Part shown: piece after piece, positions 44,420 through 53,779 of the stretch
Layout: each line of letters opens with the position of its first letter
Numbering within the stretch: the first letter of the stretch is position 1
Assembly: GCF_018449435.1 (NCBI RefSeq)
Contig: NZ_JAHCMU010000001.1
Location: 62,001-126,000 of the forward strand
DNA from: Flagellimonas sp. 389
GTDB taxonomy: Bacteria; Bacteroidota; Bacteroidia; Flavobacteriales; Flavobacteriaceae
DNA length: 64,000 bases
Direction of reading: 5' to 3'
Position numbers and translations under genes: made by a program
Notes under the pieces: model-generated
What the model saw: only the letters and a program-made list of their open reading frames with translations
Told to the model about the DNA's origin: nothing
The model's database searches: none

Positions 44420-46816
44420 ATGGTAGCTAAGCTTACTAAAGGATTTTGGGCAAAGGTGTCAAGAATCATACTACGCAACAGAATTCTTATTCTACTTGGA
44501 GTTGCAGCCTTTACAGTTTTTTTGGGAATGCAATGGAAGAATATGCAATTTTCCAATACGGAAGCGAATATCCTCCCAGATGATCACCCTGCGACTATTC
44601 AGTACATTGCATTTAAGAACATATTTGGCGAAGAAGGAAATGCCATTGTTCTAGCCATTAGGGATTCCTCGCTGTTTACCCCAAGTAAATTTAATAGGTG
44701 GAATAAACTAAGCAAACAACTCGAGGCTTTTCCCGAAATTGATTTTGTAGTATCCACCGACAATCTTAAAATTTTGGTCAAGGACAATGACAAGCAAGAA
44801 TTTGTCATGGAACCTTTTATTAAAGAAGCGCCAAAAACTACCCAAGAAATAAAAGAACTGAAAAACCAGCTTTTTAACGAGCTTCCATTTTATGATAATT
44901 TAATTTATAATCCAGAGAGTGGGACCATCCAAACTATCGCCTATTTGGATAAGGACATCATGAACACCGCTGTTAGGAATGAATTCATTCTTAATGATCT
45001 GGCCGACATTGTAAAACGCTTTGAAGAAGAAACCAATCTTGATGTAAGGGTATCGGGAATGCCCTATATACGTACATGGAACACAAAGTCGATTGTAGAT
45101 GAAATTGGTATATTCATAGGAGCCGCCTTATTGGTAACATCTATTATTTTCTTCTTCTTTTTTAGGAGCTTCAGGGCTACCTTCATCTCTATGTTCGTGG
45201 TTATAATCGGCGTAATGTGGTCCTTTGGCATACTCGGCTTGCTACGGTATGAAATTACCATTCTTACCGCATTGATTCCCCCACTGATTATTGTGATTGG
45301 AATCCCCAACTGTGTATTCCTTATCAATAAATACCAGCAAGAAGTAAAAAAACATGGTAATCAAGCCCTGTCGTTACAACGTGTTATTTCCAAAATTGGG
45401 AATGCCACCTTAATGACAAATATTACGACCGCTTCAGGATTTGCAACCTTCATTATTCTGGACAGCGATCTGCTCAAAGAATTTGGTATTGTAGCATCTA
45501 TTAATATTATTGGGATTTTCATTTTATCACTTTTGATTATTCCCATCGTCTACAGTTTTATGCCGCTTCCCAAGACCAAGCACCTAAAACACTTGAACAA
45601 AAAATGGATAGATATTTTTGTGAACTGGATGGAACGCATGGTACGGGATTACAGAATTGGTGTCTATATCACTTCCATTATTGTTTTGATTTTGAGTATC
45701 ATCGGCATATATCAAATTGAGATTACGGGTAGCCGAATTGAAGATTTACCCAAAAACACCCATTACTTCAAGGACATTCGTTTTTTTGAAGAAGAGTTTG
45801 ATGGTATTATGCCCATGGAAATCGTGGTAGATACCAAACGAAAAAATGGTGCCATAAAACCTGCAACGTTAAGACGGATTGACCAATTAAGTAACGTAAT
45901 AGAGGAAACACCAGAACTCTCCAGACCAATATCCGTTGTCGATTTGGTGAAATATTCCAAACAAGCCTTTTATAATGGAATTCCAAAATATTACCAGCTG
46001 CCCACTTCCCAAGAAAACACATTTATCATGGATGTGGCCAGAAAGTCTTCTGATGATGGGGACCTTCTCGAAAGTTTTGTGGATAGCACGGGCCAAACCG
46101 CTCGTGTAACAACTTTTATGCGCGATGTAAAGATTGATCGCATGGAAGAAATCGAGAAGAGCATGCTACAATCTATAGACAAATTCTTTCCCAGTGAACG
46201 CTACAATGTATTTATGACAGGGAAAGCATTGTTGTTTTTAAAGGGAACCAAATACCTCGTTAAGAACCTCCTACTCTCCTTGGCATTGGCAATAGGACTC
46301 ATTTCCCTTTTCATGGCCTACCTGTTCCGTTCGTTCAGGATGATTATAATTTCGCTGGTCCCCAATCTTTTGCCATTGGTCATCACAGCTGGTTTAATGG
46401 GTTATTTGGGCGTTCCCATAAAACCTTCCACCATTCTTGTATTTAGCATCGCATTTGGTATTTCCGTGGATGATACGATTCACTTTTTGGCCAAATACCG
46501 ACAGGAACTTGCCGCCAATCGCTGGCAAATCAAAAAATCGGTGTATGCTGCTTTGCGCGAAACTGGGGTGAGCATGTTCTATACTTCCATAGTTTTGTTC
46601 TTTGGATTTTCTGTTTTTACCATTTCCAGTTTTGGCGGAACAAAAGCGTTGGGTGGATTGGTTTCGGCCACATTGCTCTTTGCTATGTTGGCCAACCTTA
46701 TCTTACTTCCATCACTTTTGCTTTCCCTTGAAAGAAGTATTGCAAACAAGGAAGTACTTAAAAAACCACAAATAGACATCTTACCAAAAGATGAAATCAA
46801 CATAAAGGATAAATAA
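44420..46816 (+). CDS. MMPL/RND family transporter (sterol-sensing-domain type)
   Basis: This 798-residue membrane protein has the RND-like duplicated plan. One N-terminal span and a large periplasmic loop are followed by a block of five to six spans (about residues 220-420), then the same again (loop about 450-620, spans about 630-780). Characteristic motifs are IGIPNCVFLINKYQQE in the first block and FGISVDDTIHFLAKYRQE in the second, which carries the proton-relay acidic residues. It may export lipids or hydrophobic compounds; the substrate is unknown. It lies 77 bp after frr. Confidence 0.85.
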   Translation: MVAKLTKGFWAKVSRIILRNRILILLGVAAFTVFLGMQWKNMQFSNTEANILPDDHPATIQYIAFKNIFGEEGNAIVLAIRDSSLFTPSKFNRWNKLSKQLEAFPEIDFVVSTDNLKILVKDNDKQEFVMEPFIKEAPKTTQEIKELKNQLFNELPFYDNLIYNPESGTIQTIAYLDKDIMNTAVRNEFILNDLADIVKRFEEETNLDVRVSGMPYIRTWNTKSIVDEIGIFIGAALLVTSIIFFFFFRSFRATFISMFVVIIGVMWSFGILGLLRYEITILTALIPPLIIVIGIPNCVFLINKYQQEVKKHGNQALSLQRVISKIGNATLMTNITTASGFATFIILDSDLLKEFGIVASINIIGIFILSLLIIPIVYSFMPLPKTKHLKHLNKKWIDIFVNWMERMVRDYRIGVYITSIIVLILSIIGIYQIEITGSRIEDLPKNTHYFKDIRFFEEEFDGIMPMEIVVDTKRKNGAIKPATLRRIDQLSNVIEETPELSRPISVVDLVKYSKQAFYNGIPKYYQLPTSQENTFIMDVARKSSDDGDLLESFVDSTGQTARVTTFMRDVKIDRMEEIEKSMLQSIDKFFPSERYNVFMTGKALLFLKGTKYLVKNLLLSLALAIGLISLFMAYLFRSFRMIIISLVPNLLPLVITAGLMGYLGVPIKPSTILVFSIAFGISVDDTIHFLAKYRQELAANRWQIKKSVYAALRETGVSMFYTSIVLFFGFSVFTISSFGGTKALGGLVSATLLFAMLANLILLPSLLLSLERSIANKEVLKKPQIDILPKDEINIKDK

Positions 46817-46849
46817 CCCTCTAATCGTGTAATAAATATACCCTGTCTA

Positions 46850-46882
46850 TTGCTATCGTTTTTTATCAAAAACCTATCTTTA
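46850..46882 (+). promoter_or_regulatory. candidate promoter of asnS-rpoN
   Basis: TTG (46850-46852), 22 bases, then TATCTTTA (46875-46882), one mismatch from TAnnTTTG. It lies 24 bp before asnS. Confidence 0.4.
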
Positions 46883-46906
46883 CCGCTTAATTTACGATAG
46901 CTTACA

Positions 46907-48340
46907 ATGAATTCTTATTCAATAAAAGAACTGCTTAACAAGCAACCTGTTGGAGACACGGTTGAAATAAACGGATGGGTAAAAACATTTAGAAGTAACC
47001 GATTTATCGCTTTAAATGATGGTTCTACCATACATAATTTACAATGTGTCGTAGATTTTGAAAACTTTGACGATAACTTGCTAAAACAGATTTCAACTGG
47101 TGCAGCGCTTAAGATTTTAGGAACACTGGTAGAAAGTCAAGGAAGAGGACAAAGTGTAGAAATTCAAGCTACCGATGTTTTTGTTCACGGTACAGCAGAT
47201 GCGGAAACCTACCCTATACAACCAAAAAAACATTCTCTAGAGTTTTTAAGGGAGAAGGCTCACCTTAGGGTGCGTACCAATACATTTTCGGCGGTCATGC
47301 GTGTTCGTTCGGCATTATCATTTGCAATTCATAGTTATTTTCAGCAAAATGGCTTTTACTATATGCACGCTCCCGTTGTAACGGGCTCAGATGCCGAAGG
47401 TGCAGGTGAAATGTTCAGGGTAACTACTTTGGACATTAAAAACCCACCATTGAGCGATAACGGTGAAGTAGACTATACCCAAGACTTTTTTGGAAAGGAA
47501 ACCAATCTTACGGTATCTGGACAATTGGAAGCAGAGACCTATGCCATGGGATTGGGAAAGGTATATACATTTGGCCCTACGTTTAGAGCCGAAAACTCGA
47601 ATACTTCAAGGCACTTGGCCGAATTTTGGATGATCGAACCAGAAATGGCCTTCTATGATTTGGATGCCAACATGGACCTATCCGAAGATTTTATCAAATG
47701 GATATTGCAATATGTTTTGGACAATTGCCTAGATGATCTTGAATTCTTGGAAAAACGTCTTTTGGATGAGGAAAAATCCAAACCTCAAAACGAACGGTCA
47801 GAAATGGCACTGATAGAAAAACTCAAGTTTGTTGTAGACAATAATTTCAAAAGAGTTTCATATACCGAGGCAATAGATATTCTTAAGAACAGTAAGCCCA
47901 ACAAAAAGAAAAAATTTCAATTCCCTGTAAACGAATGGGGAGTGGACTTACAAAGCGAACACGAACGTTTTCTTGTTGAAAAACATTTTAAATGTCCTGT
48001 TATCCTTTTTGATTATCCTGCAAAAATCAAAGCGTTCTATATGCGGTTGAACGAAGATAAAAAGACCGTTCGGGCGATGGATGTACTCTTTCCCGGAATT
48101 GGTGAAATTGCTGGAGGATCACAACGCGAGGAGCGTTTGGAAGTTCTTCAACAAAAAATCAAGGAATTGGATATTGACGAGAAAGAACTTTGGTGGTATT
48201 TGGATCTAAGGCGATTTGGAACAGCTGTCCATAGTGGTTTTGGGCTTGGGCTGGAACGTTTGGTTCAGTTCTCAACCGGGATGGGAAACATTAGAGACGT
48301 TATCCCCTACCCTAGAACCCCTCAAAATGCAGAGTTTTAA
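46907..48340 (+). CDS. asnS: asparaginyl-tRNA synthetase
   Basis: This 477-residue class IIb synthetase has an N-terminal OB-fold anticodon-binding domain ([20 protein letters not shown]). Motif 2 reads [21 protein letters not shown] and motif 3 reads [21 protein letters not shown]. Asn-specific features ([11 protein letters not shown], then [17 protein letters not shown]) are present. It is 43 bp upstream of rpoN. Confidence 0.97.
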   Translation: MNSYSIKELLNKQPVGDTVEINGWVKTFRSNRFIALNDGSTIHNLQCVVDFENFDDNLLKQISTGAALKILGTLVESQGRGQSVEIQATDVFVHGTADAETYPIQPKKHSLEFLREKAHLRVRTNTFSAVMRVRSALSFAIHSYFQQNGFYYMHAPVVTGSDAEGAGEMFRVTTLDIKNPPLSDNGEVDYTQDFFGKETNLTVSGQLEAETYAMGLGKVYTFGPTFRAENSNTSRHLAEFWMIEPEMAFYDLDANMDLSEDFIKWILQYVLDNCLDDLEFLEKRLLDEEKSKPQNERSEMALIEKLKFVVDNNFKRVSYTEAIDILKNSKPNKKKKFQFPVNEWGVDLQSEHERFLVEKHFKCPVILFDYPAKIKAFYMRLNEDKKTVRAMDVLFPGIGEIAGGSQREERLEVLQQKIKELDIDEKELWWYLDLRRFGTAVHSGFGLGLERLVQFSTGMGNIRDVIPYPRTPQNAEF

Positions 48341-48383
48341 TTATGAATCCTTAAATTTATAAGGAAGGAAGACCAAAAACTTT

Positions 48384-49841
48384 ATGCTAAAACAACATCT
48401 ACAGTTTAAGCTTTCCCAGAAACTGTCTCCCCAACAGATTCAGCTCATGAAATTGATCCAATTGCCCACACAGGCTTTTGAACAACGTTTGAAGCAGGAA
48501 CTGGAGGAAAATCCCGCTCTTGAAAGTGGTAAAGCTGAAAACGAAACGATAGATGATGGATTTGAGGACACTTACGATGATTCTGCGGATAGTGAAACCA
48601 TCGCTGCCGAAGAAATCAATATTGATGATTACTTAAGCGATGATGAAATTCCGGATTACAGAACCCAGACAAGTAATTATAGTCCAGATGATGACGAAAA
48701 AAGTATTCCATATGCATCCGGTACTTCGTTCAACCAATACCTGATAAATCAACTCAACACCATTTATCTTAACGATGAGGAGTGGGCCATTGCCGAATTT
48801 TTGGTGGGCAGTGTGGACGAAAGTGGTTATATAAGAAGGCCGTTAACGGATATTATGGATGATTTGGCTTTTACCCAAAACATTTATGCAGAAGAAGAAC
48901 AAATTGAAGGTGTTTTAAAAATAGTACAGAATCTTGATCCTGCCGGTGTTGCAGCAAGGTCCTTGGAAGAGTGCCTTATCATTCAGCTAAAACGAAAGAG
49001 CAAAAGTCCTGCCGTTGAACTGGCGATTTCAATTCTAGAAAGGTCCTTTGAACAGTTTACCAAAAAGCATTATTCAAAACTGATGCAAAAGCATCATATT
49101 TCGGAAGAAGAGCTCAAAGATGCGATTTCTGAAATTGAAAAATTGAACCCAAAGCCTGGTGGCTCTTATGCTGGGAACACTAGAATAATTGAGCATATTG
49201 TTCCTGACTTTTCAATTAAAATAGTAGAAAGTGAATTGGAATTGACCTTAAATGGACGAAATGCCCCAGAGCTTCATGTTTCTAGGGATTATAATAATAT
49301 GCTCGAAGGGTATAAAAACGCCAAGGAAAAATCCAAGTCCCAAAAAGATACGGTGCTCTTCATAAAGCAAAAATTAGATGCGGCCAAGTGGTTTATAGAT
49401 GCCATTAAACAAAGACAGCAGACGCTCTATGTGACCATGAGCACTATTATGAACTACCAGCGTGAATATTTCTTAACTGGAGACGAGCGAAAGCTACGCC
49501 CTATGATATTAAAAGACATAGCTGACCAGATTCATATGGACGTATCCACTGTTTCTAGAGTTGCGAATAGCAAGTATGTGGACACCCCTTATGGAACCAA
49601 ACTCATCAAAGAATACTTTTCCGAGTCTATGAAAAATGAACAAGGAGAAGACGTATCAACCAAAGAGATAAAAAAGATATTGGAAACTGTTATTGGAGAA
49701 GAAGAAAAGAAAAAGCCTTTAACAGACGATAAGTTAGCGAAGATTCTTAAGGAACGGGGGTACCCTATTGCACGAAGAACTGTTGCTAAATATAGAGAGC
49801 AGTTGGGAATACCCGTAGCTAGGTTAAGAAAGCAAATCTAA
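48384..49841 (+). CDS. rpoN: RNA polymerase sigma-54 factor
   Basis: This 485-residue protein has region I at the N-terminus (LQFKLSQKLSPQQIQLMKL, then LEENPALE), an acidic region II, the core-binding domain, and the RpoN box ARRTVAKYRE near the C-terminus, preceded by a helix-turn-helix (HMDVSTVSRVANSKY). Sigma-54 needs AAA+ activators; none lies in this window. Its TAA overlaps the ATG of the following membrane gene. Confidence 0.97.
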   Translation: MLKQHLQFKLSQKLSPQQIQLMKLIQLPTQAFEQRLKQELEENPALESGKAENETIDDGFEDTYDDSADSETIAAEEINIDDYLSDDEIPDYRTQTSNYSPDDDEKSIPYASGTSFNQYLINQLNTIYLNDEEWAIAEFLVGSVDESGYIRRPLTDIMDDLAFTQNIYAEEEQIEGVLKIVQNLDPAGVAARSLEECLIIQLKRKSKSPAVELAISILERSFEQFTKKHYSKLMQKHHISEEELKDAISEIEKLNPKPGGSYAGNTRIIEHIVPDFSIKIVESELELTLNGRNAPELHVSRDYNNMLEGYKNAKEKSKSQKDTVLFIKQKLDAAKWFIDAIKQRQQTLYVTMSTIMNYQREYFLTGDERKLRPMILKDIADQIHMDVSTVSRVANSKYVDTPYGTKLIKEYFSESMKNEQGEDVSTKEIKKILETVIGEEEKKKPLTDDKLAKILKERGYPIARRTVAKYREQLGIPVARLRKQI

Positions 49842-50446
49842 TGCGCCAATTCTTAAATATTGTATCCTACATTTTCCATCCGCTCTTCATTCCTGTTGGT
49901 GGAACCAGTTTATATTTTTTGGTAACACCAAAATACAGTTCATTAGAATTACAAAGTGGCAATATTCTTCCCATTTTTATCCTTACGGTAATCATACCAA
50001 TTATTTTCTTTCTTATCCTTAAAAATATGGGATTCATTAATTCTATATTCTTACCTACTATTAAAGAACGTAAATACCCTCTATACATAAGCTGTGTGCT
50101 TCTTTTAATGATACTCTATAAGGTAATTCCAAATAATTATGTTCATGAACTTTTCTATTTTTTTACTGGACTTTTAACGGCTACCTGTACAGCACTTATT
50201 CTATTATTTTTAAAGTTTAAGACCAGTCTTCATCTTTTGGGAATGGGCAGCATATTAATGTTCATGATAGGTCTAAGCATACACTTTGAGATAAATATAA
50301 CTCTGGCCATAAGCGTTTTTACATTAATGACCGGGCTTGTAGCTACTTCAAGGCTTTATCTTAAAGCACATAATAGATCTGAATTATTGATAGGTCTATT
50401 GATAGGATTATGTTCCCAACTTATTATTCTGAAGTACTGGCTATAA
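49841..50446 (+). CDS. membrane protein, divergent PAP2-like
   Basis: This 201-residue protein has about six membrane spans. Two short motifs resemble the phosphatidic-acid phosphatase type 2 family in a degenerate form: TSLHLLGMG for the P-S-G-H segment, and SRLYLKAHNRSE (about residue 169) for S-R-x5-H-x3-D, with Glu in place of Asp. The K-x6-R-P motif is at most hinted at by PTIKERKYPLY. It is translationally coupled to rpoN (ATG overlaps TAA). I infer a lipid-phosphate-related role only weakly. Confidence 0.7.
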   Translation: MRQFLNIVSYIFHPLFIPVGGTSLYFLVTPKYSSLELQSGNILPIFILTVIIPIIFFLILKNMGFINSIFLPTIKERKYPLYISCVLLLMILYKVIPNNYVHELFYFFTGLLTATCTALILLFLKFKTSLHLLGMGSILMFMIGLSIHFEINITLAISVFTLMTGLVATSRLYLKAHNRSELLIGLLIGLCSQLIILKYWL

Positions 50447-51154
50447 AATGTAGAAGATAACGCCAATACGAAATACTCTTGCATTTATCGGGTCACCATT
50501 TTCTAAGGAGATGTTGTCTTTTAAAAGTGGGTTTAAACTGTAGTGCGCATGTATGTTCCATGTGTTATATCCAAAATTCAACACCAAGCCATATTGAAAA
50601 TTTTGGATATCTCCATTGGAAAATCCGTTAGAACCATCTTCTGTTACCAATTTTGACCTTCCAGAAAACACATAACCCAATTTGACCCCTGCATAGATTC
50701 GCCAAAACTTATATTCATCTATGGTAGAGGTACGCCATCTCAATTCCAAAGGCATTTCAATGGCATGAGTTTCGAACTTACTTCTCTGAAAATCTGCTGT
50801 ACTGGTAATGCTATAGGTTATTAAACCATCAACCTCGTTCGCTACAATATTATTGTAATACGAATTCGCTGCATACCCCAGGCCAAGTCCAAAACCAAAG
50901 TTTCTTCTAGTATTTATAGGAATGTCCTTTATAAAGCCAACTTGTAAATTATAGGATAAATTTCTTAGAATAACATCGGTAGGTTTGTCCAGTAAAAAAT
51001 TATATCCCAACCCAGCATAAAATTGATCCTCAAGATATCTGCCCGACGACTTGTAGTTTATACTGTCCCTATTGGATTGTGCACTCATATGGACAGTCAT
51101 TACGATGAATCCCATACTGGCAAAACATTTTAAAACATTACTAGACATTATCAT
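50441..51154 (-). CDS. outer-membrane beta-barrel protein (porin-like)
   Basis: This 237-residue protein has a signal peptide ending HMSAQ, followed by alternating amphipathic strands (YAGLGYNFLLDK, FGFGLGLGYAANSYY, WRIYAGVKLGYVFSG, FQYGLVLNFGYNTW) and a C-terminal VFRIGVIFYIL. This is typical of small Bacteroidota beta-barrels. The last six bases overlap the 3' end of the convergent PAP2-like gene. It follows the exbD genes across a strong terminator hairpin only 18 bp from its start. The function is unknown. Confidence 0.8.
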   Translation of the reverse strand: MIMSSNVLKCFASMGFIVMTVHMSAQSNRDSINYKSSGRYLEDQFYAGLGYNFLLDKPTDVILRNLSYNLQVGFIKDIPINTRRNFGFGLGLGYAANSYYNNIVANEVDGLITYSITSTADFQRSKFETHAIEMPLELRWRTSTIDEYKFWRIYAGVKLGYVFSGRSKLVTEDGSNGFSNGDIQNFQYGLVLNFGYNTWNIHAHYSLNPLLKDNISLENGDPINARVFRIGVIFYIL

Positions 51155-51165
51155 ACCTACTTCTA

Positions 51166-51204
51166 AAATAAAAAACGCTCCAAATTATAAAATTTGGAGC
51201 GTTT
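51166..51204 (-). terminator. terminator after the exbD genes, close to the next start codon
   Basis: The minus strand has AAACGCTCCAAATT, loop TTAT, AATTTGGAGCGTTT, a perfect 14-bp stem followed by TTTTATTTTAG. It lies within the 71-bp gap between exbD and the beta-barrel gene, 18 bp before the latter's ATG. No promoter fits between hairpin and ATG, so transcription of the beta-barrel gene would have to pass the terminator or start upstream of it. Confidence 0.85.
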
Positions 51205-51225
51205 CCACTAAATCTAAGTTATTGT

Positions 51226-51708
51226 CTACTGCAGATTGTTAAAAGCGTTTCCTTCATAGGTTGTATAATTAACCTTTAAGGCATTTACTTTTCTGAGTTG
51301 CTGCTTAATATCGGTGATAAGACCCATATTTGCATTTTTATCTACTTTCAAAGCAGTAGTCAATACATTTTGTATTTCTGGTGGTTTTTTGGCACGCTCC
51401 GCGAGAATATAGGAACCTACCTCATCTACACTTGCAAACTTATCGTTCAATTGAATTTTTGGCTCTGTTCCAAAAACCTTCTGATATTCTTGCGTGGGCT
51501 TACCTACATAGATATAGATAACCCTATCCTTTTTCTCCAACTTCTTTATTTCAGTTGCGTTAGGGAGTGTATTATCAACCAACAATGAACTATCTTTCAT
51601 AGTTGTTACCGTCATAAAAAAGAACAGTAACATAAAGACGATATCGGGTAATGAAGCGGTTGAAACCGCTGGCAAATCCCCATCCTTCTTTTTTGCAAAT
51701 TTTGCCAT
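51226..51708 (-). CDS. biopolymer transport protein ExbD (second copy)
   Basis: This 160-residue protein has one N-terminal membrane span (STASLPDIVFMLLFFFMTVT) that carries the proton-relay Asp in the motif LPDIVFMLL, and a periplasmic domain. ExbD works with ExbB to turn proton motive force into movement of TonB-like energy transducers. It is shorter than the first ExbD in this cluster (201 residues), lies 12 bp downstream of it, and has a distinct periplasmic domain. Confidence 0.9.
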   Translation of the reverse strand: MAKFAKKKDGDLPAVSTASLPDIVFMLLFFFMTVTTMKDSSLLVDNTLPNATEIKKLEKKDRVIYIYVGKPTQEYQKVFGTEPKIQLNDKFASVDEVGSYILAERAKKPPEIQNVLTTALKVDKNANMGLITDIKQQLRKVNALKVNYTTYEGNAFNNLQ

Positions 51709-51720
51709 ACTATTGTTAGT

Positions 51721-52326
51721 TTAATTAGTTGATGTTTCAGCCTCCGATAGCTTCTGTGGAAACATATCTTGAATCCGCTTAACCTTGTCCTTTAAACCAT
51801 CTCTGACACTCTTCGGTGTTTCTGGATTTAAATACTCAGACTCCATTTTGGTAAAGTCCTGGCCAAAAAGGCGTTGGGCTTCTCTATTACGTAAATCATT
51901 ATATGCACCAACAAGCTCGTTCTGTACCGTTATGTATGTACTATATTTGGTCTCCCTGTCGTTTTTCAGTGATATAATCGCTTTTACAGGATTGTCCGAT
52001 GATGCCGGATCTCTTCTCCCTTTACAATAATCACAAGACCCATCAGCACCATTTTCTAAGAAAGCAGTAGCTGCGGTTCTTAATTCCGTTAATTGCATAA
52101 GGTTATCCTCAACCAACAATTGACCATTCTTATTGATATTTACCGTAAAAATGTTCTTCTGCTTAATGATAGGAGGGTTTTCTGGCGGCTCCATTGGTGG
52201 CAACATACGATCTAATCCAGCATCTGTTTCTATGGTAGTGGTTACCAAGAAAAAGATAAGCAATAAGAAAGCTATGTCTGCCATAGAACCGGCATTCACT
52301 TCTGGTGCTCCTTTTCTTCTAGGCAT
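51721..52326 (-). CDS. biopolymer transport protein ExbD (first copy, with C-x-x-C in the periplasmic domain)
   Basis: This 201-residue protein has an N-terminal span with the conserved acidic residue (GSMADIAFLLLIFFLVTTT), then a periplasmic domain. A CDYC pair at about residues 97-100 (GSCDYCKGRRDP) is unusual for ExbD and could form a disulfide. The C-terminal region is helical and charged. It is the partner of the following ExbD. The spacing of 11 bp to the preceding gene and 12 bp to the next supports one operon. Confidence 0.9.
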   Translation of the reverse strand: MPRRKGAPEVNAGSMADIAFLLLIFFLVTTTIETDAGLDRMLPPMEPPENPPIIKQKNIFTVNINKNGQLLVEDNLMQLTELRTAATAFLENGADGSCDYCKGRRDPASSDNPVKAIISLKNDRETKYSTYITVQNELVGAYNDLRNREAQRLFGQDFTKMESEYLNPETPKSVRDGLKDKVKRIQDMFPQKLSEAETSTN

Positions 52327-52337
52327 AATTCTATATT

Positions 52338-52784
52338 TTATTTAACAAACATTTTTTTCAATCCAGGCAATACCATTAAGAGTACAGCTACCAATGTAAG
52401 GATAAAGAATACATTTAGTCCCATCCCAATTGTTTTTACGGTACTTTCTGTCGCCTCAAGGTTTGGATTGCTCGCAAACGTATCTACAACAGCTTTCGCT
52501 TCTTCAGAAGAAGAAAGTCCATAGGATACCGCAACGACCAAAGCCAATCCACCAATGGCAAAAAGTGCTTTTTTTATACTTGCCGGTGAGGAAAATAGCT
52601 TTCCAAATCCAAAGAACACTGTGGTTATAATCGCAATGGCCAATAAAATGTACATTATAATGAACATAAAGTTCATTGCTCCATTGTTGATGGCATCCGG
52701 ATCGTCAGCAGATGGCATTAAGAACCACAATCCCGCTGCAACGAGCCCAATGACAATGAGCACTATTTTTACTAATTTATTCAT
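52338..52784 (-). CDS. small membrane protein of the ExbB-ExbD operon
   Basis: This 148-residue protein has about four membrane spans (roughly residues 3-20, 34-60, 68-90 and 118-145). It lies between exbB and the two exbD genes, 11 bp and 27 bp from its neighbours. I do not recognise a named family and see no catalytic motif. Its position suggests an accessory to the ExbB/ExbD motor. Confidence 0.75.
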   Translation of the reverse strand: MNKLVKIVLIVIGLVAAGLWFLMPSADDPDAINNGAMNFMFIIMYILLAIAIITTVFFGFGKLFSSPASIKKALFAIGGLALVVAVSYGLSSSEEAKAVVDTFASNPNLEATESTVKTIGMGLNVFFILTLVAVLLMVLPGLKKMFVK

Positions 52785-52811
52785 GATTCTCGATAGTTTA
52801 AATTTTCGTAA

Positions 52812-53546
52812 TTACTTTTTGTGAGCTGCCAACATATCTATTAGCGCTATGGACGAATCTTCCATATCATTTACGATACTATCGATTTTTGCAATAATAT
52901 AGTTGTAAAAAATTTGAAGGATAATCGCTGTAATCAAACCAAATACGGTTGTCAATAAAGCTACCTGAATATCCCCTGCAATCAAAGATGCACTTAAGTT
53001 ACCAACGGCCGCAATTTTCTGGAATGCCGCAATCATACCGATTACCGTACCCATAAAACCAAGCATTGGCGCAATAGCGATAAATAAAGACAACCAAGAA
53101 ACGTTCTTCTCCAATTGTCCCATTTGAACTCCACCATAAGCAACAACAGCTTTCTCAGCTGCATCAAGACCTTCTGTTGAACGATCTAGTCCTTGGTAGT
53201 AAATAGAGGCAACAGGACCTTTTGTATTTCTACAAACTTCTTTTGCCGCTTCTATACCTCCAGAAGCCAAAGCATCTTCAACTTGTTGTCTAAGCTTGGC
53301 GGAATTAGTGCTTGCTAAGTTTAGATAAATAATTCTTTCGATGGCAACTGCCAAGCCCAAAATCAAACATAAAAGTACAATTCCCATAAAGGCAGGACCT
53401 CCTTGGATAAACTGTTCTTTTAGTATTTGGGTGAAACCTTTACTGGCCGTAGCTGCAGCTTCTTCTTGTAAAACAGCCGCAGAAGCAGTTGTCGTTCCCA
53501 TAACAAACATTCCGGCGATGGCCAGAGTAGAGGATATTTTCTTCAT
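52812..53546 (-). CDS. MotA/TolQ/ExbB proton channel family protein
   Basis: I start at ATG 53546 (MKKISSTLAIAGMFVMG); an in-frame TTG three codons upstream is less likely. The 244-residue protein begins with an Ala-rich signal-like segment (ending near TTASAAV). A TolQ/ExbB core with three spans follows, including IAIAPMLGFMGTVIGMIAAF and QVALLTTVFGLITAIILQIF. It forms the proton channel of a TonB-type energising system with the downstream ExbD proteins. The cleaved-signal-like N-terminal extension before the first span is common in Bacteroidota. Confidence 0.92.
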   Translation of the reverse strand: MKKISSTLAIAGMFVMGTTTASAAVLQEEAAATASKGFTQILKEQFIQGGPAFMGIVLLCLILGLAVAIERIIYLNLASTNSAKLRQQVEDALASGGIEAAKEVCRNTKGPVASIYYQGLDRSTEGLDAAEKAVVAYGGVQMGQLEKNVSWLSLFIAIAPMLGFMGTVIGMIAAFQKIAAVGNLSASLIAGDIQVALLTTVFGLITAIILQIFYNYIIAKIDSIVNDMEDSSIALIDMLAAHKK

Positions 53547-53625
53547 TTTGTTCAAACTTAAATTTAGTTAGTTAATAATGTTAAAGATATAAAAAAATTA
53601 TAATTGAAAAACTAATAATGCTCAG

Positions 53626-53713
53626 CAGAGAGGAAGGGATTCGAACCCTCGATACACTTTTGGTGTATACACACTTTCCAGGCGTGCGCCTTCGACCACT
53701 CGGCCACCTCTCT
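53626..53713 (-). tRNA. tRNA-Ser (anticodon GGA)
   Basis: The minus strand forms a class II tRNA. Acceptor AGAGAGG pairs fully with CCTCTCT; T8 and the D arm GGCCGAGTGG follow. The anticodon stem CACGC/GTGTG has loop CTGGAAA (anticodon GGA). A long variable arm (TATACACC-AAAA-GTGTAT type) precedes the T arm GGGTTCGAATCCC. The discriminator base is G at 53626, as usual for serine. It sits between ansA and exbB on the same strand. Confidence 0.96.
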
Positions 53714-53779
53714 ATTATTATAGTTAGGTCGACCAAATAACAAAAAAATAATTAGTTAATAAAATTTGAGGCGTTAATT

